From JALZKA01 sp963717635 (GTDB lineage Bacteria; Actinomycetota; Thermoleophilia; Solirubrobacterales; 70-9), in contig OY970347.1 in NCBI GenBank assembly GCA_963717635.1, forward strand, positions 2,294,001 to 2,358,000: a stretch of 64,000 nucleotides of DNA, given 5' to 3'. The notes under the pieces were generated by a model that worked only from the letters and a program-made list of their open reading frames with translations, made no database searches and was not told the origin of the DNA. Below, one piece after another: positions 34,597 through 42,405 of this stretch (position 1 is its first letter; every line of letters begins with the position of its first letter). Made by a program: the position numbers and the translations under genes.

Positions 34597-35688
34597 TTAG
34601 GCGAGCGTCTGCACCATCAGGATCGTCGAAACCACCAGATAGAGGACGGTCAGGACGGCGAGGCTGCGGCGGTCGGCGCGCACCGCAGCGCTCACGTCCC
34701 CGCTGGCGTCAACCCACGAGTTGCGCACGATCATCACCATCGTCAGGACCACGAACGCGTACGCCGCGATGTAGAGCTTGTCGAGCAAGATCAGGTAATC
34801 CACCTCGGGCAGGCTCGAGTTGCTGGTGATTTGGAGCGCGACCAGCGTCAGTAGCGCGGTGATTCCGATCCCGATGCGGCCCTCGACGTAGCGCGGGTGG
34901 ACCATGAGCGACAGCGCGGCCGTCAGCGCGACGAGCAGCAGCGGCAGGAGCAACTTCAGGGCGTAGGTACCCGCCGGGCGCTCGAGCGGCAGGTCGATGG
35001 TCGCGCGGGAGTAGGTGATGTCCTCGAAGCGGGGGTCGCCGAAGTTGCTGTCGTAGCGGTTCGAGATCACCGTCAGGGTCGGGTCGCCGATCTCCCACCC
35101 GGGGATCGCCAGATCCCGCGAGAGCGCGATCGGGTCCTCGTCCGGCACGAAGACGAGCCCGCTCTCGTCCTCGGCGGCGTCCTCGAACACCATCGTCAGG
35201 TGCTGGGTGTCGAACGGATAGCGCTCCAGCGGCAGCTTCGTGTTGAACTTGCCCTGGTTGCGGATCACCTGGTAGAGCGAGCCGTCGGGCAGGACCTCGG
35301 GCTTGCTGGTCTCGTAGGTGAGGATGTGGCCCCAGAACTCATACGCGTTCAGGAACTCGAACGACCGCGCCGGATCGATCTCCGGGTTGTCCCACTTGAA
35401 CCACACGTACATGTCGACGTTGTAGGAGTGCGACTGCAGGTCGAGCTGCTGGATGTCGTTGATCAGGGCGCCGACCCGAACCACGTCCGGCTTGTCATTG
35501 CCCGCCGCAGCCTCCTTGCCAGAGCCGGCTTCGGCCGCGTCCCGAGCGCCTTCGACCGGAGCCGCGTCCTGGGCGGGCGCGCTGTCGCGACCGGGAAGCG
35601 AGCCCGACGCCAGCAGCGCAAGGGCGATCGCGGTCGCGAGCAGCGCCGCAAGGCCAGCTCTCAGCGGACGAGCAGCTCCATGCCCCAC
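34597..35688 (-). CDS. Prokaryotic pentameric ligand-gated ion channel (Cys-loop receptor homologue)
   Basis: 363 aa. A signal peptide (about 1-32) and a low-complexity linker precede an extracellular beta-sandwich (68-240: 'VRVGALINDIQQLDLQSHSY', 'VDMYVWFKWDNPEIDP'). The Pro-loop 'LERYPFDTQHLTMVFED' (P158-F-D160) lacks the two cysteines, as in bacterial GLIC and ELIC. Four helices follow: M1 about 243-263, M2 about 270-288, M3 about 296-321, M4 about 342-362. The M2-M3 link 'SSLPEVDYLILLDKLYIAAY' matches the family. It would form a gated cation or anion pore. GTG start at 35688. Confidence 0.85.
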   Translation of the reverse strand: MGHGAARPLRAGLAALLATAIALALLASGSLPGRDSAPAQDAAPVEGARDAAEAGSGKEAAAGNDKPDVVRVGALINDIQQLDLQSHSYNVDMYVWFKWDNPEIDPARSFEFLNAYEFWGHILTYETSKPEVLPDGSLYQVIRNQGKFNTKLPLERYPFDTQHLTMVFEDAAEDESGLVFVPDEDPIALSRDLAIPGWEIGDPTLTVISNRYDSNFGDPRFEDITYSRATIDLPLERPAGTYALKLLLPLLLVALTAALSLMVHPRYVEGRIGIGITALLTLVALQITSNSSLPEVDYLILLDKLYIAAYAFVVLTMVMIVRNSWVDASGDVSAAVRADRRSLAVLTVLYLVVSTILMVQTLA

Positions 35689-35697
35689 AAGGCTGAT

Positions 35698-35738
35698 TCA
35701 ACCACGAAAGGTACGCATATGCGACCTTTCGTGGTTGA
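35698..35738. repeat. Long perfect hairpin between helicase stop and channel start
   Basis: Arms TCAACCACGAAAGGT / ACCTTTCGTGGTTGA (15 bp, perfect) enclose a further palindrome CGCATATGCG beside one unpaired A. It begins 7 bp after the helicase stop and ends 10 bp before the channel start codon, both on the minus strand. There is no U-tract on that strand. It may be a terminator, an RNA-processing site or an operator. Confidence 0.7.
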
Positions 35739-35744
35739 TTGTTT

Positions 35745-36974
35745 CTAGCGGCGGCGTTGGCGCTGGCGGCTGCCGTGCTGGCGTCCGCCGCGATGCTGGC
35801 TTACGCCGGTGCCGTTGCGGTTGCCGCCGCCGTTACCGGTGCCGTTGCCGGAGCCGTTCTGGTGGATGCCTCCGTCGTCGAACTCCTGGCGCAGGTCCAG
35901 CGCGCGGGCAATGCGACCGACCTCATGCGCCTGATCGGCCATCACGAACGTGACCCCGACGCCGCTGTCGCCGGCCCGAGCGGTGCGACCGATCCGATGC
36001 ACGTAACCCTCGCGGTCCTCGGGCGGATCGAAGTTGATCACGTGGGTGATGCCGCGGACGTCGATTCCGCGAGCCGCCACGTCGGTGGCGATCAGCGCGT
36101 CGAGCCGGCCCTTCTCGAAGGCGGCGAGCGTCCGGGTGCGGTTGCCCTGGGCCTTACCGCCGTGCATCGCGGCTGCGCTGACTCCGCGTGCCGCCAGGCG
36201 CTTCGCGAGGCGGTCGGCCCCGCGCCGCGTCCTGACGAAGACCAGCGACAGACCGTTGTCGTGCTCCTTGAGCTCGTTGACCAGCGCGTTGAGCTTGTGC
36301 TGATGCTCGACACCGACGAACCGATGCTCGATGTCCGGTCGTGAGTCCTCATCTACGAGGTTCTCGTGGCGCCGAGCGTTACGTGTATGGCGCTTGGCCA
36401 GTCCGTCGACCTCGCCTTGCAGCGTGGCCGAGAACAGGAGGGTCTGACGGTCAGAAGGCGTCAGCTTGAGGATCCGCTCGACATCCGGGCGAAAGCCCAT
36501 GTCGAGCATCCGGTCGGCCTCGTCGAGGACCATCACCTGGACGTTGTCGAGGTTGAGCGCCCGACGATCGAGGAGGTCGAGCAGACGGCCGGGGGTGGCG
36601 ACCAGGACGTGCGCCTTGCGGGCCTTCTTTATCTGCGGCTGGATGCCGACGCCACCGTAGACGGCGAGCGTCTGCAGGCCGCGCGCCTGGGCGAGCGGCT
36701 GCGCCTCGTCGACGATCTGCGCCGCGAGCTCGCGAGTCGGGGCCAGGATCAGGGCCGCGGGGCGCTGGGCACCGGGGTCGATCCGATCGACGATCGGGGC
36801 GACGAACGCGAGCGTCTTGCCCGAGCCCGTCGGCGACTGGGCGAGGACGTCGTGTCCGGCGAGGACATCGGGGACGACCACGCTCTGGATCGGAAACGGT
36901 TCCGAGATCCCAAGCTTTACGAGTGTGCTCGCGACAGGGCGCGAGATGCCGAGATCGGCAAATGACTGAGACAT
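35745..36974 (-). CDS. DEAD-box ATP-dependent RNA helicase
   Basis: 409 aa from the ATG at 36974 with AAAGGAG 7 bp upstream. All core motifs are present: Q motif 'FADLGISRPVASTLVKLGIS', 'AQSPTGSGKT', 'PTRELA', 'TPGR', 'DEAD', 'SAT', 'ATDVAARGID', 'HRIGRTAR'. The C-terminus is a Gly/Asn-rich then Arg-rich tail (NGSGNGTGNGGGNRNG, GSRQRQRRR), probably RNA-binding. It unwinds RNA in ribosome assembly, mRNA turnover or cold adaptation. The leader is structured (see 36987-37038). Confidence 0.93.
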   Translation of the reverse strand: MSQSFADLGISRPVASTLVKLGISEPFPIQSVVVPDVLAGHDVLAQSPTGSGKTLAFVAPIVDRIDPGAQRPAALILAPTRELAAQIVDEAQPLAQARGLQTLAVYGGVGIQPQIKKARKAHVLVATPGRLLDLLDRRALNLDNVQVMVLDEADRMLDMGFRPDVERILKLTPSDRQTLLFSATLQGEVDGLAKRHTRNARRHENLVDEDSRPDIEHRFVGVEHQHKLNALVNELKEHDNGLSLVFVRTRRGADRLAKRLAARGVSAAAMHGGKAQGNRTRTLAAFEKGRLDALIATDVAARGIDVRGITHVINFDPPEDREGYVHRIGRTARAGDSGVGVTFVMADQAHEVGRIARALDLRQEFDDGGIHQNGSGNGTGNGGGNRNGTGVSQHRGGRQHGSRQRQRRR

Positions 36975-36986
36975 GTGTGCTCCTTT

Positions 36987-37038
36987 CGCGGCCAGTGGGC
37001 CGCGGGGCAGTTCGGGAGATTCGATTCGACCCGAACTG
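36987..37038 (-). promoter_or_regulatory. Structured leader of the DEAD-box helicase mRNA (two hairpins)
   Basis: Hairpin 1: CAGTTCGGG / CCCGAACTG, 9 bp (37008-37038). Hairpin 2: CGCGGCC-N4-GGCCGCG, 7 bp with a 4-nt loop (36987-37004), ending just before the AAAGGAG ribosome site. Both lie between the desaturase terminator and the helicase start. Stable helices that a helicase could open suggest feedback or cold-responsive control, by inference. Confidence 0.55.
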
Positions 37039-37072
37039 CGACTGAGCGCACCAAGGAAAGAGAACGAAACCT

Positions 37073-37094
37073 CACGGACGAACATACGTCCGTG
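37073..37094 (-). terminator. Rho-independent-like terminator of the desaturase gene
   Basis: On the minus strand CACGGACG-TATGTT-CGTCCGTG, an 8-bp perfect stem, is followed by a T-rich run (AGGTTTCGTTCTCTTTCC). It lies 18 bp after the desaturase stop and before the helicase leader. Confidence 0.65.
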
Positions 37095-37112
37095 TCGGAG
37101 ACGGTAGCAGCT

Positions 37113-38174
37113 CTATCCGGAAGTGACGGAAGCCGGCCGCGCGCTGAGCCGTTCTTCCCGCGCGTGTCGCCGCGCCTCGGCGAAGGTGACGAGGCGGCCC
37201 CGCTGCTCGTCCCAGAGCTTCAGGCGGACGCAGCGGATGCCCTGCCAGAAGGTGAGGATCGGGACCTGGTGGAAGATCTCGTTGCCGTCGTGTGCGCTCT
37301 GGAGGTTGTAGTTGGGGATGCGCGCGTTCAGGTGGTGCACGTGGTGCAGGCCGATGTTGCCGGTGAAGAACTGCAGCGGCTGCGGCAGCTTCAGGTACGA
37401 GCTGCCCTGCAGGGCGGCCTCGGTGTAGCTCCAGTTCTCCGAGCTCTCCCAATAGACGTCCTCGAACTGGTGCTGGACGTAAAACAGCCAGACCCCGGCC
37501 GTGCCAGCCAGCATCACCGTCGGCAGCTGAATCAGCAGGTACTCCCACCAGCCGATCGCGAAACAGACGCCGGTGATCAACACGACCAGTGCGAGGTTGG
37601 TCCAGATCACGCTGCGGCGCATCTGCTTCGTGGGATTCGAAGGCATGAAGCGCGGGCCTATGACCAACGACCAAAACGGGCCGATCCCGAACATCACCAG
37701 CGGATGGCGAAACAGCCAGTAGCCGAGGCGGGCCCTCCAGCCCTTGGCCTGGTACTCGGCGACCGTCAGCGTCGGCACGTCACCGGTGCCGCGGCGGTCG
37801 AGGTCGCCGGCGCTGCCGTGGTGGGCGACGTGGTGGTAGCGCCAGTTGTGGAACGGGTGCATGACCAGCAGCCCGGTGAAGACGCCGAGGCGGTTGTTCC
37901 ACTTTCGCGAAGGCAGGAACGAACCGTGAGTGCAGTCGTGGAACAGGATGAAGGTGCGCAGCAGGAAGCCGGATGCCGGGATCGCCACGGCGAGGACGAG
38001 CCAGTAAGAGACGTCGAGCAGCTGGTACATGACAACCATCAGGGCCAGGTAGGGGACGACGGACGTAGCGATGTCCAGGAGGCTCCGGGAGAGCCGCGGT
38101 TCCGCGTAAGGATCAAGCGCGTCGGCCCATTCCGGGCGCTGGCGCGTGGCGGTCTCAGTCCCCGTCATGCCCAT
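37113..38174 (-). CDS. Membrane fatty acid desaturase (delta-12/omega-6 type)
   Basis: 353 aa. Histidine boxes HDCTH (79-83), the extended second box 'HPFHNWRYHHVAHH' (106-119) and the third 'GLHHVHHLNARIPNY' place it with DesA/omega-6-like front enzymes acting on acyl lipids. Hydrophobic segments surround the boxes. It introduces a second double bond or desaturates the omega side; regiospecificity is inferred. A perfect 16-bp palindrome lies 19 bp upstream of its start. Confidence 0.85.
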   Translation of the reverse strand: MGMTGTETATRQRPEWADALDPYAEPRLSRSLLDIATSVVPYLALMVVMYQLLDVSYWLVLAVAIPASGFLLRTFILFHDCTHGSFLPSRKWNNRLGVFTGLLVMHPFHNWRYHHVAHHGSAGDLDRRGTGDVPTLTVAEYQAKGWRARLGYWLFRHPLVMFGIGPFWSLVIGPRFMPSNPTKQMRRSVIWTNLALVVLITGVCFAIGWWEYLLIQLPTVMLAGTAGVWLFYVQHQFEDVYWESSENWSYTEAALQGSSYLKLPQPLQFFTGNIGLHHVHHLNARIPNYNLQSAHDGNEIFHQVPILTFWQGIRCVRLKLWDEQRGRLVTFAEARRHAREERLSARPASVTSG

Positions 38175-38193
38175 CGAGAATACCTGCTACCCG

Positions 38194-38209
38194 ATTAGGC
38201 GCGCCTAAT
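38194..38209. promoter_or_regulatory. Perfect 16-bp palindrome upstream of the desaturase gene
   Basis: ATTAGGCGCGCCTAAT is fully self-complementary and lies 19 bp from the desaturase start (minus strand) and 47 bp from the exonuclease start (plus strand). Size and position suit a dimeric repressor of the TetR or MarR type. The regulator is unknown. Confidence 0.6.
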
Positions 38210-38256
38210 TCGCGGCCAAACCCCCCGAACAGGGGAGGCCGCGTTACGGTGCGCGC

Positions 38257-39117
38257 GTGAGCGCTCCCATCCTCGCCGTCGACGGCCCCTCGCTCCTCTA
38301 TCGCGCCTTCTTCGCCCTGCCGGACTCGATCAAGGACGGGTCGGGCCAGCCGGTCAACGCCCTGCTGGGCACCACGAACCTGATCCTGCAGGAGATCGAG
38401 CGACACGAGCCGCGCGCCATCGCGCTCTGCTTCGGCGCCGAGGCCGCCGCCTACCGGGTCGAGCTCCACGCCGGCTATCACGCCGATCGCCCCGAGGTGC
38501 CGGACGACCTACAGCCGCAGTTTGACGCCGTCCCCGAGTTCTTCGGAGCCTTTGGCTGGCTGGTGTCGAGCCACGAATCGCTCGAGGCAGACGACCTGCT
38601 CGGCACATACGCCCGGCTCGAGTCCGACGCCGGCGGCAGGGCCCTGCTCTTGACCGGGGACCGCGACATGTTTCAGTGCGCCTCGGACTCGGTCAAGGTG
38701 CTCTACCTCACGACCGGGGTACGGGGCGCTACCGAGATCGGCCCTGACCAGGTCCGTGAGCGCTACGGGATTCCCCCGGAGCTGGTGCCGGACTTCATCG
38801 CTCTGCGCGGCGACCCATCGGACGGGATCCCCGGGGCCAAGGGCGTCGGGCCAAAGACGGCAGCCGAGCTACTGCGCGAGCACGGCTCGCTCGAGGCGGT
38901 GCTGGAGTACGCGATCCGCGAGAAGCGCCCGGCGCTGCGCAGGAACCTCCTGGGAGCGACCGACGAGCTGATCGCCTACAAGGACATGGCCACGCTGCGC
39001 GACGCCGGGGTCAAGCGGCCGCCCGATGCGCCGACCGACTGGCAGGGCGCGGCCAGGGCGACCGCAAAGCGCGGGATGAACCGCCTCGCCGAGCGCCTCG
39101 AAAAGATCGCTGCTTGA
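38257..39117 (+). CDS. 5'-3' exonuclease (PolA N-terminal domain-like)
   Basis: 286 aa, GTG start. It begins 'APILAVDGPSLLYRAFFALP' with the first metal aspartate. 'ESLEADDLLGTYARL' and 'LLTGDRDMFQC' hold further acidic metal ligands. The helix-hairpin-helix 'ALRGDPSDGIPGAKGVGPKTAAELLREHG' binds DNA. It is a stand-alone homologue of the FEN/PolI exonuclease domain, common in actinobacteria. It removes 5' flaps or RNA primers. Confidence 0.9.
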   Translation: MSAPILAVDGPSLLYRAFFALPDSIKDGSGQPVNALLGTTNLILQEIERHEPRAIALCFGAEAAAYRVELHAGYHADRPEVPDDLQPQFDAVPEFFGAFGWLVSSHESLEADDLLGTYARLESDAGGRALLLTGDRDMFQCASDSVKVLYLTTGVRGATEIGPDQVRERYGIPPELVPDFIALRGDPSDGIPGAKGVGPKTAAELLREHGSLEAVLEYAIREKRPALRRNLLGATDELIAYKDMATLRDAGVKRPPDAPTDWQGAARATAKRGMNRLAERLEKIAA

Positions 39118-39141
39118 CAAATTGCGCCGTGCGTGTAAAGT
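39114..39141 (+). promoter_or_regulatory. Sigma70-type promoter of the alkB operon
   Basis: TTGACA at 39114-39119 and TAAAGT at 39136-39141 are separated by 16 bp. The -35 matches the consensus exactly. It overlaps the exonuclease stop by 4 bp and lies 63 bp before the alkB start, leaving room for a leader that includes the palindrome GAACGTTC (39170-39177). Confidence 0.65.
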
Positions 39142-39204
39142 CTGTGGACGCAACCGCCGCTGCTGTCGAGAACGTTCCGCACCCTGGTTAGGAGGGCACT
39201 GGAA

Positions 39205-40383
39205 GTGACAACCGCCGCCGCGACCGAGCCGCCGCTCGAAGCTGACTGGACCGACCCGAAGCGCTACCTATGGCTGTTCGGGCTGATCGTTCCCCTCCTC
39301 CCCTTCATCGCCTACGGGCTGGTCGAGCTCACCGGCCTCGGGTTGATGTGGTGGGCCGGGCCGTTCGTCGTCTTCGTGCTGCTCCCATTCCTCGACCAGG
39401 CGATCGGCAAGGACGCGGAGAACCCTCCCGACTCGGCGATCAAGTGGCTCGAGCAGGACAAGTTCTACCGCTGGTGCACGTACCTCTTCCTGCCGCTTCA
39501 GTTCGCCGGCCTGATCTTCGCCTGCTACCAGTGGGGCAGCGGCGACCTCGCGTTCCTCGAGAGCCTGGGTCTGGCGATTTCGATGGCGATGGTTTCCGGG
39601 ATCGCGATCAACACCGCCCACGAGCTGGGCCACAAGACCAAGAAGTACGAGAAGTGGCTTGGCAAGGTCGCGCTGTCGACCAGCGCCTACGGCCACTTCT
39701 TCATCGAGCACAACCGCGGTCACCACGTCCGTGTCGCGACGCCCGAGGATCCGGCCTCGTCAAGGTTGGGTGAGAGCTTCTGGGCGTTCCTGCCGAGGAC
39801 GGTGACCGGCAGCCTGCGCTCGGCGCTCCACCTCGAGAAGGTGCGCCTCGACCGACTCGGCAAGCCGTTCTTCACGATCCAAAACGACGTCCTCAACGCC
39901 TGGGCAATGACGGTGGTGCTGTTCGCTGCGCTCACCGTCGGCTTCGGCGTCGAGGTCCTGCCGTGGCTCATCCTCCAAGCGGCGGTCGGTGCCTCGCTGC
40001 TCGAAGTCGTCAACTACCTCGAGCACTACGGGCTTCTGCGCCAGAAGCAGGAGGACGGCCGCTACGAGCGCTGCCGACCCGAGCACTCGTGGAACTCCGA
40101 CAACGTCGCTTCGAACGTCTTCCTCTACCACCTCCAGCGCCATTCAGACCACCATGCGAACCCGACCCGGCGCTTCCAGGCCCTGCGCCATTTCGAGGGG
40201 CTGCCGGAGCTCCCGTCCGGGTACGCGACGATGATGGTGCTGGCGTACGTGACGCCGCTCTGGTACCGAGTGATCGATCCGATGGTCGTTGCCCACTACG
40301 GAGGCGATGTGACCAAGGCCAACATCCTGCCGCGCAAGCGCGAGAAGATGCTCGCGCAATACGGCGCCCAGACGGTGAGCTGA
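39205..40383 (+). CDS. alkB: Alkane 1-monooxygenase AlkB
   Basis: 392 aa, GTG start with GGAGGG about 8 bp upstream. All AlkB signatures are present: HELGH (139-143), EHNRGHH (168-174), NYLEHYGL (270-277) and LQRHSDHH (310-317), with six hydrophobic helices in the N-terminal half and middle. The di-iron enzyme hydroxylates the terminal carbon of medium-chain n-alkanes using oxygen and electrons delivered by rubredoxin. Rubredoxin and a TetR gene follow with 1-bp overlaps. The next oxidation steps could use the alcohol and aldehyde dehydrogenases elsewhere in the window (inference). Confidence 0.96.
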   Translation: MTTAAATEPPLEADWTDPKRYLWLFGLIVPLLPFIAYGLVELTGLGLMWWAGPFVVFVLLPFLDQAIGKDAENPPDSAIKWLEQDKFYRWCTYLFLPLQFAGLIFACYQWGSGDLAFLESLGLAISMAMVSGIAINTAHELGHKTKKYEKWLGKVALSTSAYGHFFIEHNRGHHVRVATPEDPASSRLGESFWAFLPRTVTGSLRSALHLEKVRLDRLGKPFFTIQNDVLNAWAMTVVLFAALTVGFGVEVLPWLILQAAVGASLLEVVNYLEHYGLLRQKQEDGRYERCRPEHSWNSDNVASNVFLYHLQRHSDHHANPTRRFQALRHFEGLPELPSGYATMMVLAYVTPLWYRVIDPMVVAHYGGDVTKANILPRKREKMLAQYGAQTVS

Positions 40384-40553
40384 TGGCCGCCTACCGCTGT
40401 CCCGTCTGCGAGTACACCTACGACGAGGCCGAGGGCGCAGCCCGCGAGGGGTTCCCGGCCGGCACGGCGTGGAGCGACGTGCCGGACGACTGGAACTGCC
40501 CCGACTGCGGGGTCCGCGACAAGGTCGACTTCGAGCCCGTTTCGGAGGACTAG
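40383..40553 (+). CDS. Rubredoxin (alkane hydroxylase electron carrier)
   Basis: 56 aa. Two knuckles, CPVC ('YRCPVCEYTYDEAEG') and CPDC ('WNCPDCGVRDKVDFEPV'), bind one iron. The ATG overlaps the alkB stop (TGATG). The sequence fits the AlkG2-type rubredoxins able to pass electrons from rubredoxin reductase to AlkB. No reductase gene is seen in the window. Confidence 0.95.
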   Translation: MAAYRCPVCEYTYDEAEGAAREGFPAGTAWSDVPDDWNCPDCGVRDKVDFEPVSED

Positions 40554-41173
40554 TGGAGGCGGCCCACAAGCCTTCGTTCGCCGACGCCTCGCGCAACCTG
40601 CTGCGCGACACCGTGCTCGACGCCGTCGGCGAGCTCGCCTCCGCCCGGCCCTGGTCCGAGGTGACGATGGCCGAGGTCGCGCTGGCCGCCGGGGTCAGCC
40701 GCCAGACGCTCTACAACACATTCGGCTCGCGCCAAGAGATGGCACAGGCCTACGTGATGCGCGAAGCGGAGCGGTTCGTCGACGCGGTGGCCGACGCGAT
40801 CCGCTCGCGCCCCGACGATCCGCGCGGCGCGCTCCACGCCGCGCTCGAGATCTTCCTCGGCGCCGCCGAGACGCACCCGCTGATCAAGGCGGTTGTCTCG
40901 ACCGGGTCGGGCGAGGAGTTCCTGCCGCTGGTCACCACCCGCGGTGGCCCGCTGGTGGCCGACGTCACCGAACGGCTCGCCGACGTCGTGCTCGCGACCT
41001 GGCCCGGCCTCCCCGCCGCTGACGCCCGGGTCGTCGCGGACTGCATGGTGCGCCTGGCGATCAGCCACGCGGCGCTGCCGGGCGGGCCGCCGGCGCGGAC
41101 CGCCGATCAGCTCGCGCGGGCCCTGGGCCCGTACGTCGACCAGCTGTTGGCCGAGCTCCGCGCTCAGGCGTAG
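40553..41173 (+). CDS. TetR-family regulator of the alkane operon (AlkU-like)
   Basis: 206 aa, GTG start overlapping the rubredoxin stop (TAGTG). The N-terminal helix-turn-helix is 'VTMAEVALAAGVSRQTLYNTFGSRQEM'. The helical ligand domain follows. Third position after alkB and rubredoxin is the place of alkU in actinobacterial alkane operons, where it represses alkB until substrate is present; that role is inferred here. Its last 10 bp overlap the convergent kinase gene. Confidence 0.9.
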   Translation: MEAAHKPSFADASRNLLRDTVLDAVGELASARPWSEVTMAEVALAAGVSRQTLYNTFGSRQEMAQAYVMREAERFVDAVADAIRSRPDDPRGALHAALEIFLGAAETHPLIKAVVSTGSGEEFLPLVTTRGGPLVADVTERLADVVLATWPGLPAADARVVADCMVRLAISHAALPGGPPARTADQLARALGPYVDQLLAELRAQA

Positions 41174-41931
41174 CGCCGCGCGGACTCGCCCGCCGCTACC
41201 CCGTACGAGCCGCCGAACAGCACCGCGTGGACGAGCAGCGGCAGGAGCTGCCACAGCGGGACGCGGGCCTGGTGTCCGTCGGCCAGCGAAAACGCCTCGT
41301 GGTAGGCCGCGAAGATCCGTTCGTTCGGCGCGCCGAACAGGCGCAGCATCGCGAGGTCGACCTCCCGGTGCCCGCCGTAGGCGGCCGGGTCGATCAGCCA
41401 GCCGGCGCCGCTGCGATCGGCGAGGACGTTGCCGCTCCACAGGTCGCCGTGGAGGCGGGCCGGCGGTTCATCGGGGCCCGCGAGGTCGCGAAGCCGGTCG
41501 CAGACGGATTCGACGGCGGCCGCGTCCGGTGCGCTGAGCGTCCCGCCGTCGCGCGCGCTCGCAACCAACGGCAGCACGAGATCCTCCGCGTACAGGTGTG
41601 TCCAGTCCGCGCGCTCGGCGATGGTGAGGTGCGCCATCCCGAGCCGCAGCTTGCGGTCCGGCGAGCCCGGCGGCAGGGCGCCGAAGGCCGAGGCTCCAGC
41701 GGCGTGGATTGACGCGAGATCGCGCCCGAGCTGCTCGGCGCCGGCGTCGGTGAGCGCACCGACCTCGATCCGCTCGAGCACCAGAGCCGGTGGCTCGGCC
41801 TCCACGGCCAGGATCTCCGGAATCGGCGCTCCGGCGTCGGCCAGCCAGCGCAGGCCCGCGGCCTCGGCCTCGAAGTCCGCCGCCGGCGCGCCGGCGCGGG
41901 TCTTGACGAACCGGCGCCCGGCGGCAGTCAC
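41164..41931 (-). CDS. Fructosamine kinase-family protein
   Basis: 255 aa. Kinase landmarks: 'PARLHGDLWSGNVLADR' (catalytic loop with Asp) and 'WLIDPAAYGGHREVDLAML' (metal-binding DP motif), both typical of fructosamine-3-kinase/ketosamine kinases. These phosphorylate glycated amines so that the adduct falls off. The GTG start overlaps the stop of the upstream phosphatase gene (GTGA), so the two form a coupled pair that may act in protein deglycation. Confidence 0.88.
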   Translation of the reverse strand: MTAAGRRFVKTRAGAPAADFEAEAAGLRWLADAGAPIPEILAVEAEPPALVLERIEVGALTDAGAEQLGRDLASIHAAGASAFGALPPGSPDRKLRLGMAHLTIAERADWTHLYAEDLVLPLVASARDGGTLSAPDAAAVESVCDRLRDLAGPDEPPARLHGDLWSGNVLADRSGAGWLIDPAAYGGHREVDLAMLRLFGAPNERIFAAYHEAFSLADGHQARVPLWQLLPLLVHAVLFGGSYGVAAGESARRYA

Positions 41932-42398
41932 TCGGCCCGATCGGAGCGGATCTCGGCGAGCAGCGCAGCGCAGCAGCGCTCGACAATCTCGACCACCTCC
42001 GCGAATCCGTCCTCGCCGCGGTAATACGGATCGGGGACATCCTCCTCTGCTTGGTCTCCGTATCCCCGGAGCAACTTGACCCTGTCCCGTGCCTCGGCGT
42101 CGGGCGCCAGCCGCAGCAGCGCGTCGCGGTTCGAGCGGTCCATCGCGACCAGCAGGTCGAATCGCTCGAAGTCGGCGCCGCCGACCTGACGCGCCGCGCC
42201 CGTCAACACCACCCCGCGTTCGGCCGCCGCCGCGATGGAACGCGAGTCAGGCGGGTCGCCAAGGTGCCAGTTGCCGGTGCCGGCGCTTTCGACCTCGATC
42301 CGCGAGGCGAGCCCGGCGTCGTTGACGAGGCCGCGCATCACGGCCTCGGCCGTGGGCGAACGGCAGATGTTCCCGAGGCAGACGAAGAGGACCCGCAA
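41928..42398 (-). CDS. Low-molecular-weight protein tyrosine phosphatase
   Basis: 156 aa from a TTG at 42398, which puts the phosphate loop at its usual place: 'VLFVCLGNICRSPTAEA' (C7, R13). The catalytic acid is the Asp in 'EEDVPDPYYRG'. An earlier start at 42467 would overlap the upstream gene and adds an arginine-rich tail unlike the family. In many bacteria LMW phosphatases sit next to fructosamine kinases, as here. Confidence 0.9.
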   Translation of the reverse strand: MRVLFVCLGNICRSPTAEAVMRGLVNDAGLASRIEVESAGTGNWHLGDPPDSRSIAAAAERGVVLTGAARQVGGADFERFDLLVAMDRSNRDALLRLAPDAEARDRVKLLRGYGDQAEEDVPDPYYRGEDGFAEVVEIVERCCAALLAEIRSDRAE

Positions 42399-42405
42399 GG
42401 CGGGC

